DNA of 64,000 bases from Paraburkholderia sabiae (GCF_030412785.1 NZ_CP125295.1:3410001-3474000); one strand, 5' to 3'; numbered from the stretch's first letter, positions 26,416 to 35,351 are shown. Notes: generated from the sequence alone by a model not told the origin. Numbers and translations: made by a program.

Positions 26416-27279
26416 CTAGCGCTCGTTCTCCGGAAAGTCCGCGCCGATGCTCGTGTCGCGCCACGCTTCGATATCCGCGAGCGTCGAATGCACGCGCTTC
26501 GATACGGCATCCACGCCGAACGCGCCCAGCACCAGATGACGCGGCGGATGTTCCGTTTCGGTGATGCGCATCATCGCCTGCGCAGCGCGCGCGGGGTCGC
26601 CGGGCTGCTGGCCGCTGTAACCGGCCGTCGCTTGCATGCGCTTGCCGGCCGTCTCCGCGTAGTCGGAAATCCTGTTCGGCGTCTGCCTGAGCGAGCGGCC
26701 CGCCCAGTCGGTGCGAAACGGACCCGGCTCGATGCAGGTCACGCGGATGCCGAGCGGCCCGGCTTCAGTGGCGAGCGAATCGGACCAGCCCTCGACGGCG
26801 TGCTTGCTTGCCGCGTAATACCCCGAGCCCGGAAAGCCCGCAATGCCCGCCACCGACGTGATGTTCAGCACATGCCCCTTGTGCCGCGCGCGCATGCCGG
26901 GCAGCACGGCGCGCGTCATCGCGAACAGGCCGAACACGTTGACGTCGAACTGCTCGCGAATTTCCGCTTCTTCGCCCTCTTCGACCGACGATTGATAACC
27001 ATAGCCCGCGTTGTTCACAAGCACATCGATCGCGCCGAAGCGTTGCTCCGCACTTTCAACGGCAGCGGCAATCTGCGCGGCATCCGTCACGTCGAGCTTT
27101 ACACGCAGGAGACGCGCGTCGGCATCGCTGCCGGGCTCGGCGAGATCGGCGAGCGACGCGACGTTGCGCGCCGTCGCTACGCAGCGCCACCCGCGTTCGA
27201 GCACCGCGCGCGCCAGTTCCTTGCCGAAGCCGGTTGAACATCCGGTGATGAACCAGACGGGCGTCGTGGACGTGGACAT
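26416..27279 (-). CDS. Short-chain dehydrogenase/reductase
   Basis: This 287-residue classical SDR has the nucleotide-binding TGCSTGFGKELA near residue 13, NNAGYGYQ, catalytic Ser in ITSVAGIAG and the YxxxK pair in YYAASKHAVEG. After the core, GPFRTDWAGRSL and a C-terminal tail of about 60 residues follow, as in the oxidoreductase group often annotated as retinol/estradiol-like SDRs. The start at 27279 follows GAGGAGG. The substrate is unknown and the gene is monocistronic by position. Confidence 0.9.
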   Translation of the reverse strand: MSTSTTPVWFITGCSTGFGKELARAVLERGWRCVATARNVASLADLAEPGSDADARLLRVKLDVTDAAQIAAAVESAEQRFGAIDVLVNNAGYGYQSSVEEGEEAEIREQFDVNVFGLFAMTRAVLPGMRARHKGHVLNITSVAGIAGFPGSGYYAASKHAVEGWSDSLATEAGPLGIRVTCIEPGPFRTDWAGRSLRQTPNRISDYAETAGKRMQATAGYSGQQPGDPARAAQAMMRITETEHPPRHLVLGAFGVDAVSKRVHSTLADIEAWRDTSIGADFPENER

Positions 27280-27403
27280 TCAAAACCTCCTCGATGATGG
27301 AATGAGCGATGACGCGTCGACGCGCATGACGTCGACGGACGCGAACAAAAATAGTAGCGGCTCGATGCAATTCGTGCTGACGGCCTGACCGCTTTCGCCG
27401 TGC

Positions 27404-27670
27404 TTATTTCCGGCCGACCAGATATTGAGCACCTTCGGGTCCGAAGCGTTCCGAATGGCTTTCATTCGCTTGCAGATGAAATACGTCGCCCGTCTTGTAC
27501 AGACGTTCCGTCGCGGCAATGCGAATCGTCAATTCGCCGTGCAGAACCAGCGCCTTCGCTTCGAAGGGATGAGCATGATCGTCCATTGTGCCGTTCGGGT
27601 CGCGCGTGACGGTCACGACTTCGGCAAAACCTTCGCGCTTCAATGCATCGATGAATTCATCGCGTTCCAT
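27404..27670 (-). CDS. Small cupin-domain protein
   Basis: This 88-residue single cupin barrel has motif 1 in GTMDDHAHPFEAKALVLHGE (His, His, Glu metal ligands) and motif 2 in GDVFHLQANESH. The N-terminal helix is ERDEFIDALKREGF. The ATG at 27670 follows GAAGG and is preferred to the longer frame. Small cupins of this sort bind metal ions and may act as dioxygenases or sensors. Nothing here identifies the substrate. It diverges from the yjbQ gene. Confidence 0.82.
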   Translation of the reverse strand: MERDEFIDALKREGFAEVVTVTRDPNGTMDDHAHPFEAKALVLHGELTIRIAATERLYKTGDVFHLQANESHSERFGPEGAQYLVGRK

Positions 27671-27786
27671 GACCTTCGCCCTTTTCTGTTTGCACCGAGG
27701 TATCAGCATAGCCCTGTTTGCATGGCGGGATCGGGCACGGCGCTCGCGGTAAACTCTTTGACAGGCACTACAAGGGAGAAAGATTC

Positions 27787-28206
27787 ATGCGCCAGGCCAT
27801 TCGCCATCTGAACGTGCGGGCGCGCGCTCGCGGACTGTCCGAATTCACTACGCAAGTCGCCGCATTCGTGCGCGACGCGTCGATCGATACAGGCATCCTC
27901 ACACTATTCTGCCGGCACACGTCGGCATCGCTATTGATCCAGGAGAACGCGGACCCTTCGGTGCAGCGCGATATCGAACGACACTTCGCGATGCTCGCTC
28001 CCGAAGACTCCGAGCGCTACGAACACGACACGGAAGGCCCCGATGACATGCCCGCGCATTTGCGCACCGCGCTCACGCAAGTGCAACTGTCGATACCCGT
28101 CGAGCACGGACGCATGACGCTCGGTACATGGCAAGGCATCTATCTGTTCGAACATCGCGCGCGTCCGCAGGAACGCGATATCGTGCTGCATCTGATCGGC
28201 GAATAA
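27787..28206 (+). CDS. YjbQ/UPF0047 family protein
   Basis: This 139-residue protein has the complete UPF0047 pattern: FTTQVAAFVRDASIDTGILT, LFCRHTSASLLIQENADPSV, and HGRMTLGTWQGIYLFEHR near the C-terminus with the conserved His and Glu. E. coli YjbQ shows weak thiamine-phosphate synthase activity and the family is a cytosolic trimer. The ATG at 27787 has GGGAGAAAG upstream. A small lipoprotein gene follows after 35 bp. Confidence 0.9.
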   Translation: MRQAIRHLNVRARARGLSEFTTQVAAFVRDASIDTGILTLFCRHTSASLLIQENADPSVQRDIERHFAMLAPEDSERYEHDTEGPDDMPAHLRTALTQVQLSIPVEHGRMTLGTWQGIYLFEHRARPQERDIVLHLIGE

Positions 28207-28241
28207 CAACTCAACGAACGACTTCGACAAGGAAGCGAATC

Positions 28242-28574
28242 ATGATCTTGCGTGCGCATGTTCTGATCGCGGCGGCATCGCTTGCGGTGCTGACGGCGGG
28301 CTGCACTCATACGGGGCCCGTCGAGTTCTCGGTGACGGGCGCGGACGCGCCGACGCTCAACAGTTCGAGCGACCTCGACTTCGGTCCGATGGACCGCTCG
28401 ATCGCGCAGTGCAAGACGGTCGCGAAGAACACGGGCACGGGACAATGCGCGAAAGTGCGCGCCTACGAATCTTGCATGAAAAGCAAGGGCTACATCACCG
28501 TGCTCGGCCCGGAAAATCCGAAAGGCTGCGGCGACCCCGAATGGGAACAGGACGTGCGCAAGTGGCTCAAATAG
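28242..28574 (+). CDS. Small hypothetical lipoprotein with four-Cys C-terminal part
   Basis: The 110-residue product has a signal peptide with lipobox LTAGC (Cys at residue 21). The mature part contains four Cys residues (AQCKTVA, GQCAKVR, ESCMKS, GCGDPE), which could make two disulphides in the periplasm. The end is WEQDVRKWLK. It starts after AAGGAAGCG. I do not recognise a named family. It probably shares a transcript with yjbQ. Confidence 0.7.
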   Translation: MILRAHVLIAAASLAVLTAGCTHTGPVEFSVTGADAPTLNSSSDLDFGPMDRSIAQCKTVAKNTGTGQCAKVRAYESCMKSKGYITVLGPENPKGCGDPEWEQDVRKWLK

Positions 28575-28615
28575 TCGCAGGTGCTGCCGTACTTCGCGAC
28601 TGATTTGCAATCACG

Positions 28616-28650
28616 TTATCCACAGATTCTGTTGAAAGATCTGTGGAAAA
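28616..28650. other. Inverted pair of DnaA-box-like sequences forming a hairpin
   Basis: A perfect consensus DnaA box TTATCCACA lies at 28616-28624 on the plus strand. TGTGGAAAA, the complement of TTTTCCACA, lies at 28642-28650 in the opposite orientation. The two are arms of an 8-bp perfect inverted repeat (CCACAGAT and ATCTGTGG) with an 11-base loop. The site is in an AT-richer 285-bp gap between genes. It could titrate or respond to DnaA, or simply be a transcript-end hairpin. Confidence 0.4.
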
Positions 28651-28859
28651 GTTTGGGGCACGCGCGCTATCTGTCTGATCAAACAGGCTTTATTCGCGCG
28701 TTGCAATGCAACGTCAAGCGCGCCTTCACACGTCGCGTTCGAGCACACCTTCGCGCAGCAGGACCACCGATTGCGAAGTTCTATTGGCGTCCTCGCATCG
28801 CGTGTCCTTCAATTCAGCTTTCCGACGACGACTGACCGACAAGCGACAAGGAGGCTTGA

Positions 28860-29057
28860 ATGAAGACGGAAGATTCGCAGAAGATCGTGCACGAAATTGC
28901 TGAATCCACCGACGCCCCGGAAGAAGTCGTATCGCAGATGTACACCGATGCCGTGCAGGCGTATGAACGCGAAGCACGCATCCTCGACTACGTGCCGCTC
29001 TTCGCGGCCAAGCGCGTGCGTGAGACCCTGCGCTCGCGGACCGCATCACGCCGCTAA
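28860..29057 (+). CDS. DUF3562 family small protein
   Basis: This 65-residue acidic-to-basic helical protein matches the short DUF3562 family common in Burkholderiaceae. The matches are IVHEIAESTDAPEEVVSQMY, then a helical region with ILDYVPLFAAKRVRETLR. Translation starts after a near-consensus AAGGAGG seven bases before the ATG. Function is unknown. It is monocistronic, with a strong terminator directly after it. Confidence 0.8.
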   Translation: MKTEDSQKIVHEIAESTDAPEEVVSQMYTDAVQAYEREARILDYVPLFAAKRVRETLRSRTASRR

Positions 29058-29067
29058 CTGACGAACG

Positions 29068-29100
29068 CGGGGAGCGCTACCCGGTTGCGCTCCCCGTTCC
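29068..29100 (+). terminator. Terminator after the DUF3562 gene
   Basis: A perfect 10-bp stem CGGGGAGCGC/GCGCTCCCCG with a 9-base loop starts 11 bases after the stop. It is followed by only a short T stretch (GTTCC). It also lies at the end of the convergent CHAD gene and may serve both. Confidence 0.65.
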
Positions 29101-29136
29101 ATCGCGCCGACCCTGGCGCCACCGCACTCAATCGCA

Positions 29137-29970
29137 TCACAGCAGCTTCCCTGCGTCGCGCATGCGGCGCTTGCGCTCTTGCGCAAGCGCGTCCAATGCG
29201 TGCGCGGCGGCTGTATCGTCGGCGTATAGGGTCTGGTTGTCGCGCAGCAGCTGTTCGCTCGCCACGACATCGTTCAACGCGCCGAAGCGCTTCTGCAGCC
29301 TTTTGAGCGGCTTCGTGGCCTTGCGTTGCTTCTTCGCGAGCATCGGCTCAAAGAACTCGATCAGATAGCGCAGCTTCTTGCCGGCCTTGCGTACCTCGTG
29401 GTACGACGCGTAGTCCGAGCGTTTGGCGCGCGCCGCGCGCTTCATGCGCTTCGTCATCGACTTCTGCGCGGCCGCGAGACGCTTGCGCGCGAATTTCGGC
29501 AGCGGCGTGCGTTTGTGCGCCGTATTCAGTTCGCGGTTCGCTTCCTTGAGCGTCTCGCGCAACGCGCGCTTCACGTCCGCCTGTTCGAGCGTCGTGCGGC
29601 TCGTCTCGAAGGTTTTGGCGCGGGCGGCCTGCAACGCGTCGCCGGGCTTTTCCTGCCCATCGCCCGTTTCGTCGAGCAACGCGATCAGGATGTCCCAGTC
29701 GCGCGTCTTGCCGGCGGCGCTTGCGTAGAACTTGAAAAGTGCACGCTGCTGATTGTCAAATTGCTCATCCAGCAGCGGACGATATGCCCACAACAACGTG
29801 CGTAAACGTCGCAGCGACACGCGCAGCTTGTGCAGCACTTCGGCGTCGGGGTTCGAGTGCAAGGCCGCTGCGCAGGCAAGCGCGCTGTCGATCAAGGGCG
29901 CGGCGTAGTGCGAGAAATGAGCTTGTGCGGTGCCATCGTGCGGCAGTCCGTTCGGTGTATCGGCTTTCAT
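29137..29970 (-). CDS. CHAD domain protein
   Basis: This 277-residue protein is almost entirely a CHAD domain, a helical bundle rich in conserved His and Lys/Arg that binds polyphosphate. Visible signatures are DAEVLHKLRVSLRRLRTLLWAYR, KTRDWDILIALLD, YHEVRKAGKKLRYLIEFFEP and LQKRFGALNDVVAS. The start at 29970 follows AGGGAACACG. The longer frame has no domain character. Standalone CHAD proteins are commonly attached to polyphosphate granules, and that role is inference here. Confidence 0.9.
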   Translation of the reverse strand: MKADTPNGLPHDGTAQAHFSHYAAPLIDSALACAAALHSNPDAEVLHKLRVSLRRLRTLLWAYRPLLDEQFDNQQRALFKFYASAAGKTRDWDILIALLDETGDGQEKPGDALQAARAKTFETSRTTLEQADVKRALRETLKEANRELNTAHKRTPLPKFARKRLAAAQKSMTKRMKRAARAKRSDYASYHEVRKAGKKLRYLIEFFEPMLAKKQRKATKPLKRLQKRFGALNDVVASEQLLRDNQTLYADDTAAAHALDALAQERKRRMRDAGKLL

Positions 29971-30085
29971 CGTGTTCCCTGAATGTGGTGCTAACCCAGT
30001 GTGTTTGTAATGCTTGGGTAAGCAAATCAGGTTCCCGCCTGTTCGAGCCGGCTGCAGCGCACGATGCCGCAGCGGCGTCACGAAG

Positions 30086-30604
30086 TCATTGCCCGCTTAG
30101 CAGAAGATCGCAGGCGTCCGGCGACGCGCAACTGGCCACGGACGGCAGTTTCAGCGACGACGGCCACGGGCGGCGCTCCGCCGTGATGAAGTCTTCGACG
30201 CGCTTCAGGATCTGCCAGAACGCGTTTTCGATCGCGCCCGCAGCGCCATACGCGGACGGCGTCAGCGTCCAGTGATGCTGCTTCGGCGCGCCGTGAAACG
30301 CGCGCATGTCGATACGCGCCGACTCGTCGCACAAGGTCACCACGAAATCCATCTGCGGCGCCCACTCGCTCGTGAATTCCAGCCAGCTTTTGGGATTCAG
30401 CAGGTCGAGACTCGAAAAGCCATGGCGCAGCTCGCCCATCGCCGCCGAGTGAACCCGCTCGGCGGGCTCGAGGCCTGCGCTGAATGCGTCGAAATGCAAT
30501 CCGTCCAGCTCGCGTAGCAAGGCTTCCGCCAAAATGCTTAGCGTCGCGTTGTCCCGGCAAAGGAACAGCACTCTTTGTTTTCTGGTCACCCTACACCCCG
30601 TCAT
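30086..30604 (-). CDS. ArsC/LMW-phosphatase-fold protein with altered catalytic loop
   Basis: The 172-residue product has the low-molecular-weight phosphatase fold (VLFLCRDNATLSILAEALLRE, then FDAFSAGLEPAERVHSAA and MDFVVTLCDES). It resembles thioredoxin-linked arsenate reductases, including the HW.L.P segment after TLCDES. The P-loop keeps the nucleophilic Cys and Asn (C-R-D-N-A-T-L-S), but the family Arg of C-X5-R-S is Leu, so classical phosphatase activity is doubtful. The start is uncertain. The ATG at 30604 has no clear ribosome site, while the GTG at 30589 has GGGGTGTAG before it. No ars genes are nearby. Confidence 0.7.
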   Translation of the reverse strand: MTGCRVTRKQRVLFLCRDNATLSILAEALLRELDGLHFDAFSAGLEPAERVHSAAMGELRHGFSSLDLLNPKSWLEFTSEWAPQMDFVVTLCDESARIDMRAFHGAPKQHHWTLTPSAYGAAGAIENAFWQILKRVEDFITAERRPWPSSLKLPSVASCASPDACDLLLSGQ

Positions 30605-30816
30605 GCAGATTCTATTTTTTTGCGGGATTCTGAGCGTCCAGTTTTTCATATTGGTGACAGAATCCCAATCGTCCAACCGATTCGCCGCAGGACCGTTTAG
30701 ATATCACGCCAATTTGCGTCCGGCCAGCCAGCGTTAACGATAATGAAGAACGGGTGCGGGCCTACCGTTAAGGCTGCGCGCCAGCGACGGCGCGGTGCGC
30801 GGCGATGCGCAAAGCA

Positions 30817-30841
30817 AACCCGGCCACGGGATGGCCGGGTT
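30817..30841 (-). terminator. Terminator after the FKBP gene
   Basis: A perfect 10-bp stem AACCCGGCCA/TGGCCGGGTT with a 5-base loop begins about 33 bases beyond the FKBP stop. On the minus strand it runs into TTTGCTTTG, a modest U-rich tail. Confidence 0.7.
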
Positions 30842-30873
30842 GCTGAAAGGTTAACTGCGTGGTTACCTGAGAG

Positions 30874-31278
30874 TTACTTCACAATCGCGAGCAGTTCGAC
30901 TTCGAACGTCAGATCGCTGTTCGGCGGAATCGTGCCGACGCCGCGCGAACCGTATGCAGTCGCAGCCGGGCAGGTCAGTTTGGCTTTCTCGCCCACCTTC
31001 ATCGTGGCGACGCCTTGCGTCCAGCAGGGGATCACGCGGCCGAGCGGGAACTCTGCCGGGCCGCCATGCTTGGCCGAGTTGTCGAACTCGGTGCCGTTCG
31101 CGAGCGTGCCGCGGTAGTTGACGCGCACGACGTCGGCAGCCGTGGGCTGCGGGCCGCTTCCCTGCGTCAGGTGTTCGACGACCACACCGGAGGGCAGCTT
31201 CTCCGTCGATGCGGCGTTAGCGTTGAGCGCTACCGATGCGAGCGCGGCTGCGGCGAGCAGGGCAACAACTGATTTCAC
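30874..31278 (-). CDS. Exported FKBP-type peptidyl-prolyl cis-trans isomerase
   Basis: This 134-residue protein has a cleavable signal peptide (MKSVVALLAAAALASVALNANA) and one FKBP domain. The domain reads VVRVNYRGTLANGTEFDNS, FPLGRVIPCWTQGVATMKVGEKAKLTCP and YGSRGVGTIPPNSDLTFEVEL, with most active-site aromatic positions kept. It catalyses prolyl isomerisation in periplasmic protein folding. It is monocistronic, with its own terminator. The ribosome site is AAGGAG eight bases before the ATG. Confidence 0.93.
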   Translation of the reverse strand: MKSVVALLAAAALASVALNANAASTEKLPSGVVVEHLTQGSGPQPTAADVVRVNYRGTLANGTEFDNSAKHGGPAEFPLGRVIPCWTQGVATMKVGEKAKLTCPAATAYGSRGVGTIPPNSDLTFEVELLAIVK

Positions 31279-31441
31279 GCGTATCTCCTTGGTTGAAAAA
31301 GCGACCCCATTCTAGCGGATCACCCCTTCGCGACAGAGACCTGAATCAACTTGCTACAAATCAACCCTTGCATGCGATGAAAAGTTGTACGAGCAAACGC
31401 GCGATGCCCGCGGCGGGCGAATGGCCCGTCGCGGGACAACA

Positions 31442-31463
31442 AAGCCGCTACCTGAAGCGGCTT
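31442..31463 (-). terminator. Terminator after the AhpD-like gene
   Basis: An 8- to 9-bp stem AAGCCGCT(T)/AGCGGCTT with a 4- to 5-base loop is followed on the minus strand by TTTGTTGTCC. It lies about 26 bases beyond the stop of the AhpD-like gene. Confidence 0.6.
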
Positions 31464-31488
31464 CGATCGCGCTTCGATCGCACTGCGT

Positions 31489-32022
31489 TCAGATCTTCGG
31501 GAAATCGACGACCGTGTCGTTCACGCGGTTGAACAGGTTCGTGAAGGTGATGTCGGCGATCGCGAGCAGCGTCTCGGTGATCTGCTGATCGTTATAACCG
31601 GCTGCCTTCACGGCATCGACGACTGCTGCGGGCACCGTGCCGCGCGATGCGAACACGGTCCGCGCAAACGTGGCGATCGCGTTCAGATGAGCGTCCGACG
31701 AATCGCGTCCTTCGCGCAGTGCGGCGACGTCGTCGGCCGCGATGCCCACTTTCTTGCCCGTCAGCGAGTGAGCGGCGAGACAGTAATCACAATCCGCGAC
31801 GCCGCTGATCGCCAGCTTGATCGCTTCCACTTCCTTGCGCGACAGCGCGCCCTTGCCGAGCGCGTCGCCCGTTGCCAGCACGATTTGCAACGCAGCCGGG
31901 CTGTTCGAACCAATCGCTGCATACGCATTCGGAACCATGCCCACCGCGCGCTTGATGCCCGCGAACAGTTCTGCGGCCTGGCCGGTTGCTTCGGCGACGG
32001 GTTGGCGATTGAGGCGTTCCAT
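31489..32022 (-). CDS. AhpD/carboxymuconolactone-decarboxylase family peroxidase-like protein
   Basis: This 177-residue protein has the CMD/AhpD core. The redox motif CDYCLAAH (CxxC with the following His) lies near residue 85, preceded by EVEAIKLAISGVAD, as in alkylhydroperoxidase AhpD-like proteins. It is probably a thiol-dependent peroxide reductase working in the cytosol, but the electron partner is unknown. The gene is alone, with a terminator downstream, and diverges from a secreted hypothetical gene. Confidence 0.88.
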   Translation of the reverse strand: MERLNRQPVAEATGQAAELFAGIKRAVGMVPNAYAAIGSNSPAALQIVLATGDALGKGALSRKEVEAIKLAISGVADCDYCLAAHSLTGKKVGIAADDVAALREGRDSSDAHLNAIATFARTVFASRGTVPAAVVDAVKAAGYNDQQITETLLAIADITFTNLFNRVNDTVVDFPKI

Positions 32023-32257
32023 GATGTTTCTCCTAGAGTGGATCGTGGTATTTGCGTAGCGCCATTGGGTCAGCGCATGGATGCCATTCTAGGAACGCAC
32101 GTTGCTACGGTGAATGCTGGTTCAAATCACGTTTATGCTCGAACGGCTCAACGGTTTATCGGGCGTTGGGCCGCGCTCTGCTATATTCGTGCGGCACTTG
32201 CCCTGTCATTTGTTCGTTATCTGCCCTATAACAGCGTCGTCAGCGGGAGCGCCAAAA

Positions 32258-33157
32258 ATGAGCACTCACGGGATCATGCGTATAACACAACGCTTCGTAC
32301 TGGTCGTGCTCGCGCTATTGGGGCTGTCGCTCGGCGCGCTCACATGGGCCGACGACAACTCCACCGCCCTCAAGGACAAGTACGACGCGCTCACGCCGCA
32401 GCTCAAGTCGAACGTGTTTCATCGGCCGATCCATCTGGATTCGGAAGAGACATCGAACTCGCTGAAGGGCGATATCTACGCGGTAGTGGACTATCCGTTC
32501 GCCACCGTCAACAGCGCATTCAACGACCCGCAGCAAGGACCCGTGAACTGGTGCGAGGTGCTGATCCTGCATCTGAACACGAAGTACTGCCATGCGTCCG
32601 TGGGCGGCAACGGCGCGGCCATCATCAGCATGAACGTCGGCAAGAAGACGGAACAGGAACTCGGCGACACGTACCGCGTGCAGTTCAATTACCGATCGGT
32701 GGCGACGAGCCCGGACTACTTCCAGGTCGATCTGAACGCGGCGACGGGACCGCTCAGCACGAAGGATTATCGGATCGTGCTCGAAGCCGTCGATATCGGC
32801 AAAGGGCGCACGTTCCTGCATCTCACGTACTCGTATGGATTCGGCGCGGCAGGACGCATCGCGATGAAGACGTATCTCGCGACGATAGGCAGTGCGAAAG
32901 TGGGATTCACCCAGGCATCGGGCGACTATATAGGCGGCGTGCGCGGCCTCGTGGAACGCAATACGATGCGCTATTACCTCGCCATCGATGCGTATCTCGC
33001 TTCTCTTTCTCTTCCCGCCGGCAAGCGCGTCGATCAGCGCTTTGCTACATGGTTCGACGCTACGGAGCAATATCCGCGTCAACTACATGAACTGGACCGG
33101 CAAGAGTATTTGCAGATGAAGAAGAACGAGTACTTGCGCCAGCAAACGGCGCAATAG
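32258..33157 (+). CDS. Secreted hypothetical protein of about 300 residues
   Basis: The product starts with a signal peptide (MRITQRFVLVVLALLGLSLGALTWA). It continues as a 265-residue soluble domain rich in beta-strand-like segments (GDIYAVVDYPFATVNSAFND, FNYRSVATSPDYFQVDLNAA, RTFLHLTYSYGFGAAGRIAM). The pattern recalls START/SRPBCC-like lipid-binding proteins but no motif settles it. The ATG at 32258 follows GGGAGCG; an upstream extension in frame is unlikely. I do not recognise the family. It stands alone between divergent and convergent neighbours. Confidence 0.75.
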   Translation: MSTHGIMRITQRFVLVVLALLGLSLGALTWADDNSTALKDKYDALTPQLKSNVFHRPIHLDSEETSNSLKGDIYAVVDYPFATVNSAFNDPQQGPVNWCEVLILHLNTKYCHASVGGNGAAIISMNVGKKTEQELGDTYRVQFNYRSVATSPDYFQVDLNAATGPLSTKDYRIVLEAVDIGKGRTFLHLTYSYGFGAAGRIAMKTYLATIGSAKVGFTQASGDYIGGVRGLVERNTMRYYLAIDAYLASLSLPAGKRVDQRFATWFDATEQYPRQLHELDRQEYLQMKKNEYLRQQTAQ

Positions 33158-33194
33158 TTCTAAACGACATTTCGTGAAGCTTTTAGCGTGATCT

Positions 33195-33449
33195 TTAGCG
33201 GTCGATCGCCGCGATATCGTGAATGCGCAGGAACTCTTCTCGCTCGTCGTAAAGCGCGGCGAGTATCACGCGTGCATCCATTGGATCGAAGTCGGGATCC
33301 GTGACGATCATCATGATGTCGTACATGGCTACGGCACCTGAATAGAACGCCGCTTCCGACGCCTGCAGCTGCGCCTGCGATACGCCGCGCGCAATCTGAC
33401 GCGCGCAAAACGCCTTCCAGAACGATTCGATGGTCAATGCCTCGGTCAT
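33195..33449 (-). CDS. Small hypothetical protein, 84 residues
   Basis: The acidic helical product starts MTEALTIESFWKAFCARQIARGVS and ends EEFLRIHDIAAIDR, with no membrane segment or known motif. The ATG at 33449 has GAGAGGGC at normal spacing, better than the longer frame opening at 33584. It converges on the secreted hypothetical gene. Function unknown. Confidence 0.6.
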   Translation of the reverse strand: MTEALTIESFWKAFCARQIARGVSQAQLQASEAAFYSGAVAMYDIMMIVTDPDFDPMDARVILAALYDEREEFLRIHDIAAIDR

Positions 33450-33791
33450 CGTGCCCTCTCCGCTTTCGAACGGCTTTGCTCTCAGGTTCCGCGTGCAATC
33501 GGATTGCACTGCAATGCGTGCATCCGTGCTCGTCTTTAGCGCGATTGAATCTGCAGTGCCGCAATTGAAAACTGCCAGGCGCATTCGTATGGCGGCTCGC
33601 GCGTTGTTCTTATGATAGTAGGTTTATACCGCACCGCAACCTGTTTGCAACGTAGCTGTCGAGCACAAAACCGAAGCGCATAAATGCGCTAAACGAATTA
33701 CCGGTTGCCGCACGCGAGTCGACGAAATGACTGAAAAATGCTTCGTCATTCGACGCGCGTTCAACCGGATTGGACATGTAGCGAACCGCGC
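33450..33791. other. Intergenic region, nothing recognised
   Basis: About 340 bp lie between the start of the 84-residue gene and the end of the chemoreceptor gene. I see no supported gene, no strong terminator and no repeat. The part next to 33450 must carry the promoter of the 84-residue gene. Confidence 0.4.
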
Positions 33792-35351
33792 TCAGGCCGC
33801 GAGCTTGAATGACGAAACGGTATCGTCGAGTTCACGTCCCTGGTCTCGCAGTGATTGCGATGCAGCCGACGCCTGCTCGACGAGCGCGGCGTTCTGCTGC
33901 GTGACCGTGTCCATCTGCGTGATCGCCAGATTGATCTGCTCGATGCCGCGGCCCTGCTCTGCCGAAGCCGCCGCGATCTCATCGACGATCTCCGACACGC
34001 GCGCCACCGCCTGCTTCACATCGGCCATCGTGCGGCCCGCGTCGTCTGCAAGCGACGAACCGCTCTGGATTTCATGCACGGAACGCGCGATCAGTTCCTT
34101 GATCTCTTTCGCGGCCTGCGCCGAGCGCTGTGCGAGGTTGCGCACTTCGCCCGCGACGACCGCGAAGCCGCGCCCTTCCTCGCCTGCGCGTGCCGCTTCG
34201 ACGGCAGCGTTCAACGCGAGAATGTTCGTCTGGAACGAAATGCCTTCGATGATGCCCGTGATCTCCGCGATCTTTCCCGAGCTCGTGCTGATCGCTTCCA
34301 TCGTCGTTACGACGCGTTCGACGGTCTCGCTGCCGCGCTGCGAAATTGCCGACGCATCCGACGCCAGCGTCTTCGCGTGCTGCGCGCTGTCCGAGTTCTG
34401 CTTCACCGTCGTCGTCAACTCCTCCATGCTCGCGGCCGTCTCCTGCAGCGAGGCCGCCTGAGATTCCGTGCGGCGGCTCAGGTCGCTATTGCCCGTGGCG
34501 ATTTCATTCGTTGCAGTCGATACGCTCGCGCTGCTCGAACGCACGCGGCCGACGGTTTCCGTCAGCCGTTCATTCATGTCACGCAGCGCCTTCAGCAACT
34601 CGCCTGCTTCGTCGTCGCGATCGACCACGATACGGCTCGTCAGGTCACCCATCGCAACGGTGCGCGCGACCTGTACGGCACGCGTGATCGGCTGCGTGAT
34701 CGAGCGCACCATGCGCACGGCGAGCATGACCGACGCGAATACCGCGAACGCGCTCACGCCGAGAATCACGTTACGCAGCATCGCGTAGCGATCCTCGAAG
34801 CCCTGCACGATCTCGATCTGGCGCGTCTTCGTGAAGCTCGCGTAGTCGTCGGTTGCCTTGACGAGCTTGGCCAGAAGCGGACGGCAGTGCTCGTCCATTT
34901 CCTTGATCGCCTCGTCGTGATGCTTGTCGAGCGCAAGGCCCACGATATTCAGCGCGACGGGCCCATACAGTCCTTCCACACGATTCATCTCGGCGACCAG
35001 CGAGCGAGCCGTTTCGCTCGTGTCGGTCGCATTGTTGATCATGTCGTTGAGCTGCTTGAGCTTGATGCCGACATCGGCGTGCGCGCGCTTCACGGCGTCC
35101 GTCTCGAGGTCGAGATCCGCCTGCGTCGTGACGAGCACGAGATTGCGCGCAGCGATTGCGCGGCGATCCACAGCCGCGCGCACTTCGGCCGCAACCTGCG
35201 CGCGTGCGTCGATGCCGTGTACGTATTGACCGAATGCATGTGTCGTGCTCGCCAGGCTCAACAGCGAGACGATAGAAATAACGACGACGATTGCGGCCAT
35301 CGACAGAAAACCGACGAACAGCCTCGTCCTGATAGTTAACGTCTTCTTCAC
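33792..35351 (-). CDS. Methyl-accepting chemotaxis protein (Tsr/Tar-like topology)
   Basis: This 519-residue chemoreceptor has TM1 near residues 8-32 and a four-helix-bundle periplasmic sensor of about 150 residues. TM2 lies near 190-210, then HAMP ([20 protein letters not shown]), and the long coiled-coil signalling domain with the hairpin tip [11 protein letters not shown]...[29 protein letters not shown]. The C-terminus ends FKLAA, without a CheR/CheB-tethering pentapeptide. The start is taken as the GTG at 35351 with GGGGGCC upstream; a TTG at 35375 is the alternative. The ligand is unknown and no che genes are nearby. Confidence 0.92.
   Translation of the reverse strand: MKKTLTIRTRLFVGFLSMAAIVVVISIVSLLSLASTTHAFGQYVHGIDARAQVAAEVRAAVDRRAIAARNLVLVTTQADLDLETDAVKRAHADVGIKLKQLNDMINNATDTSETARSLVAEMNRVEGLYGPVALNIVGLALDKHHDEAIKEMDEHCRPLLAKLVKATDDYASFTKTRQIEIVQGFEDRYAMLRNVILGVSAFAVFASVMLAVRMVRSITQPITRAVQVARTVAMGDLTSRIVVDRDDEAGELLKALRDMNERLTETVGRVRSSSASVSTATNEIATGNSDLSRRTESQAASLQETAASMEELTTTVKQNSDSAQHAKTLASDASAISQRGSETVERVVTTMEAISTSSGKIAEITGIIEGISFQTNILALNAAVEAARAGEEGRGFAVVAGEVRNLAQRSAQAAKEIKELIARSVHEIQSGSSLADDAGRTMADVKQAVARVSEIVDEIAAASAEQGRGIEQINLAITQMDTVTQQNAALVEQASAASQSLRDQGRELDDTVSSFKLAA

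Noticed and set aside
28616..28650. DnaA-box pair as a replication origin
   Set aside because: An origin would need several boxes, an AT-rich unwinding region and typically dnaA, parAB or repA genes nearby; none are present.
31461..31486. Short repeat CTTCGATCGC occurring twice
   Set aside because: Two near copies of a GC-rich decamer are unremarkable in this genome and carry no further structure.
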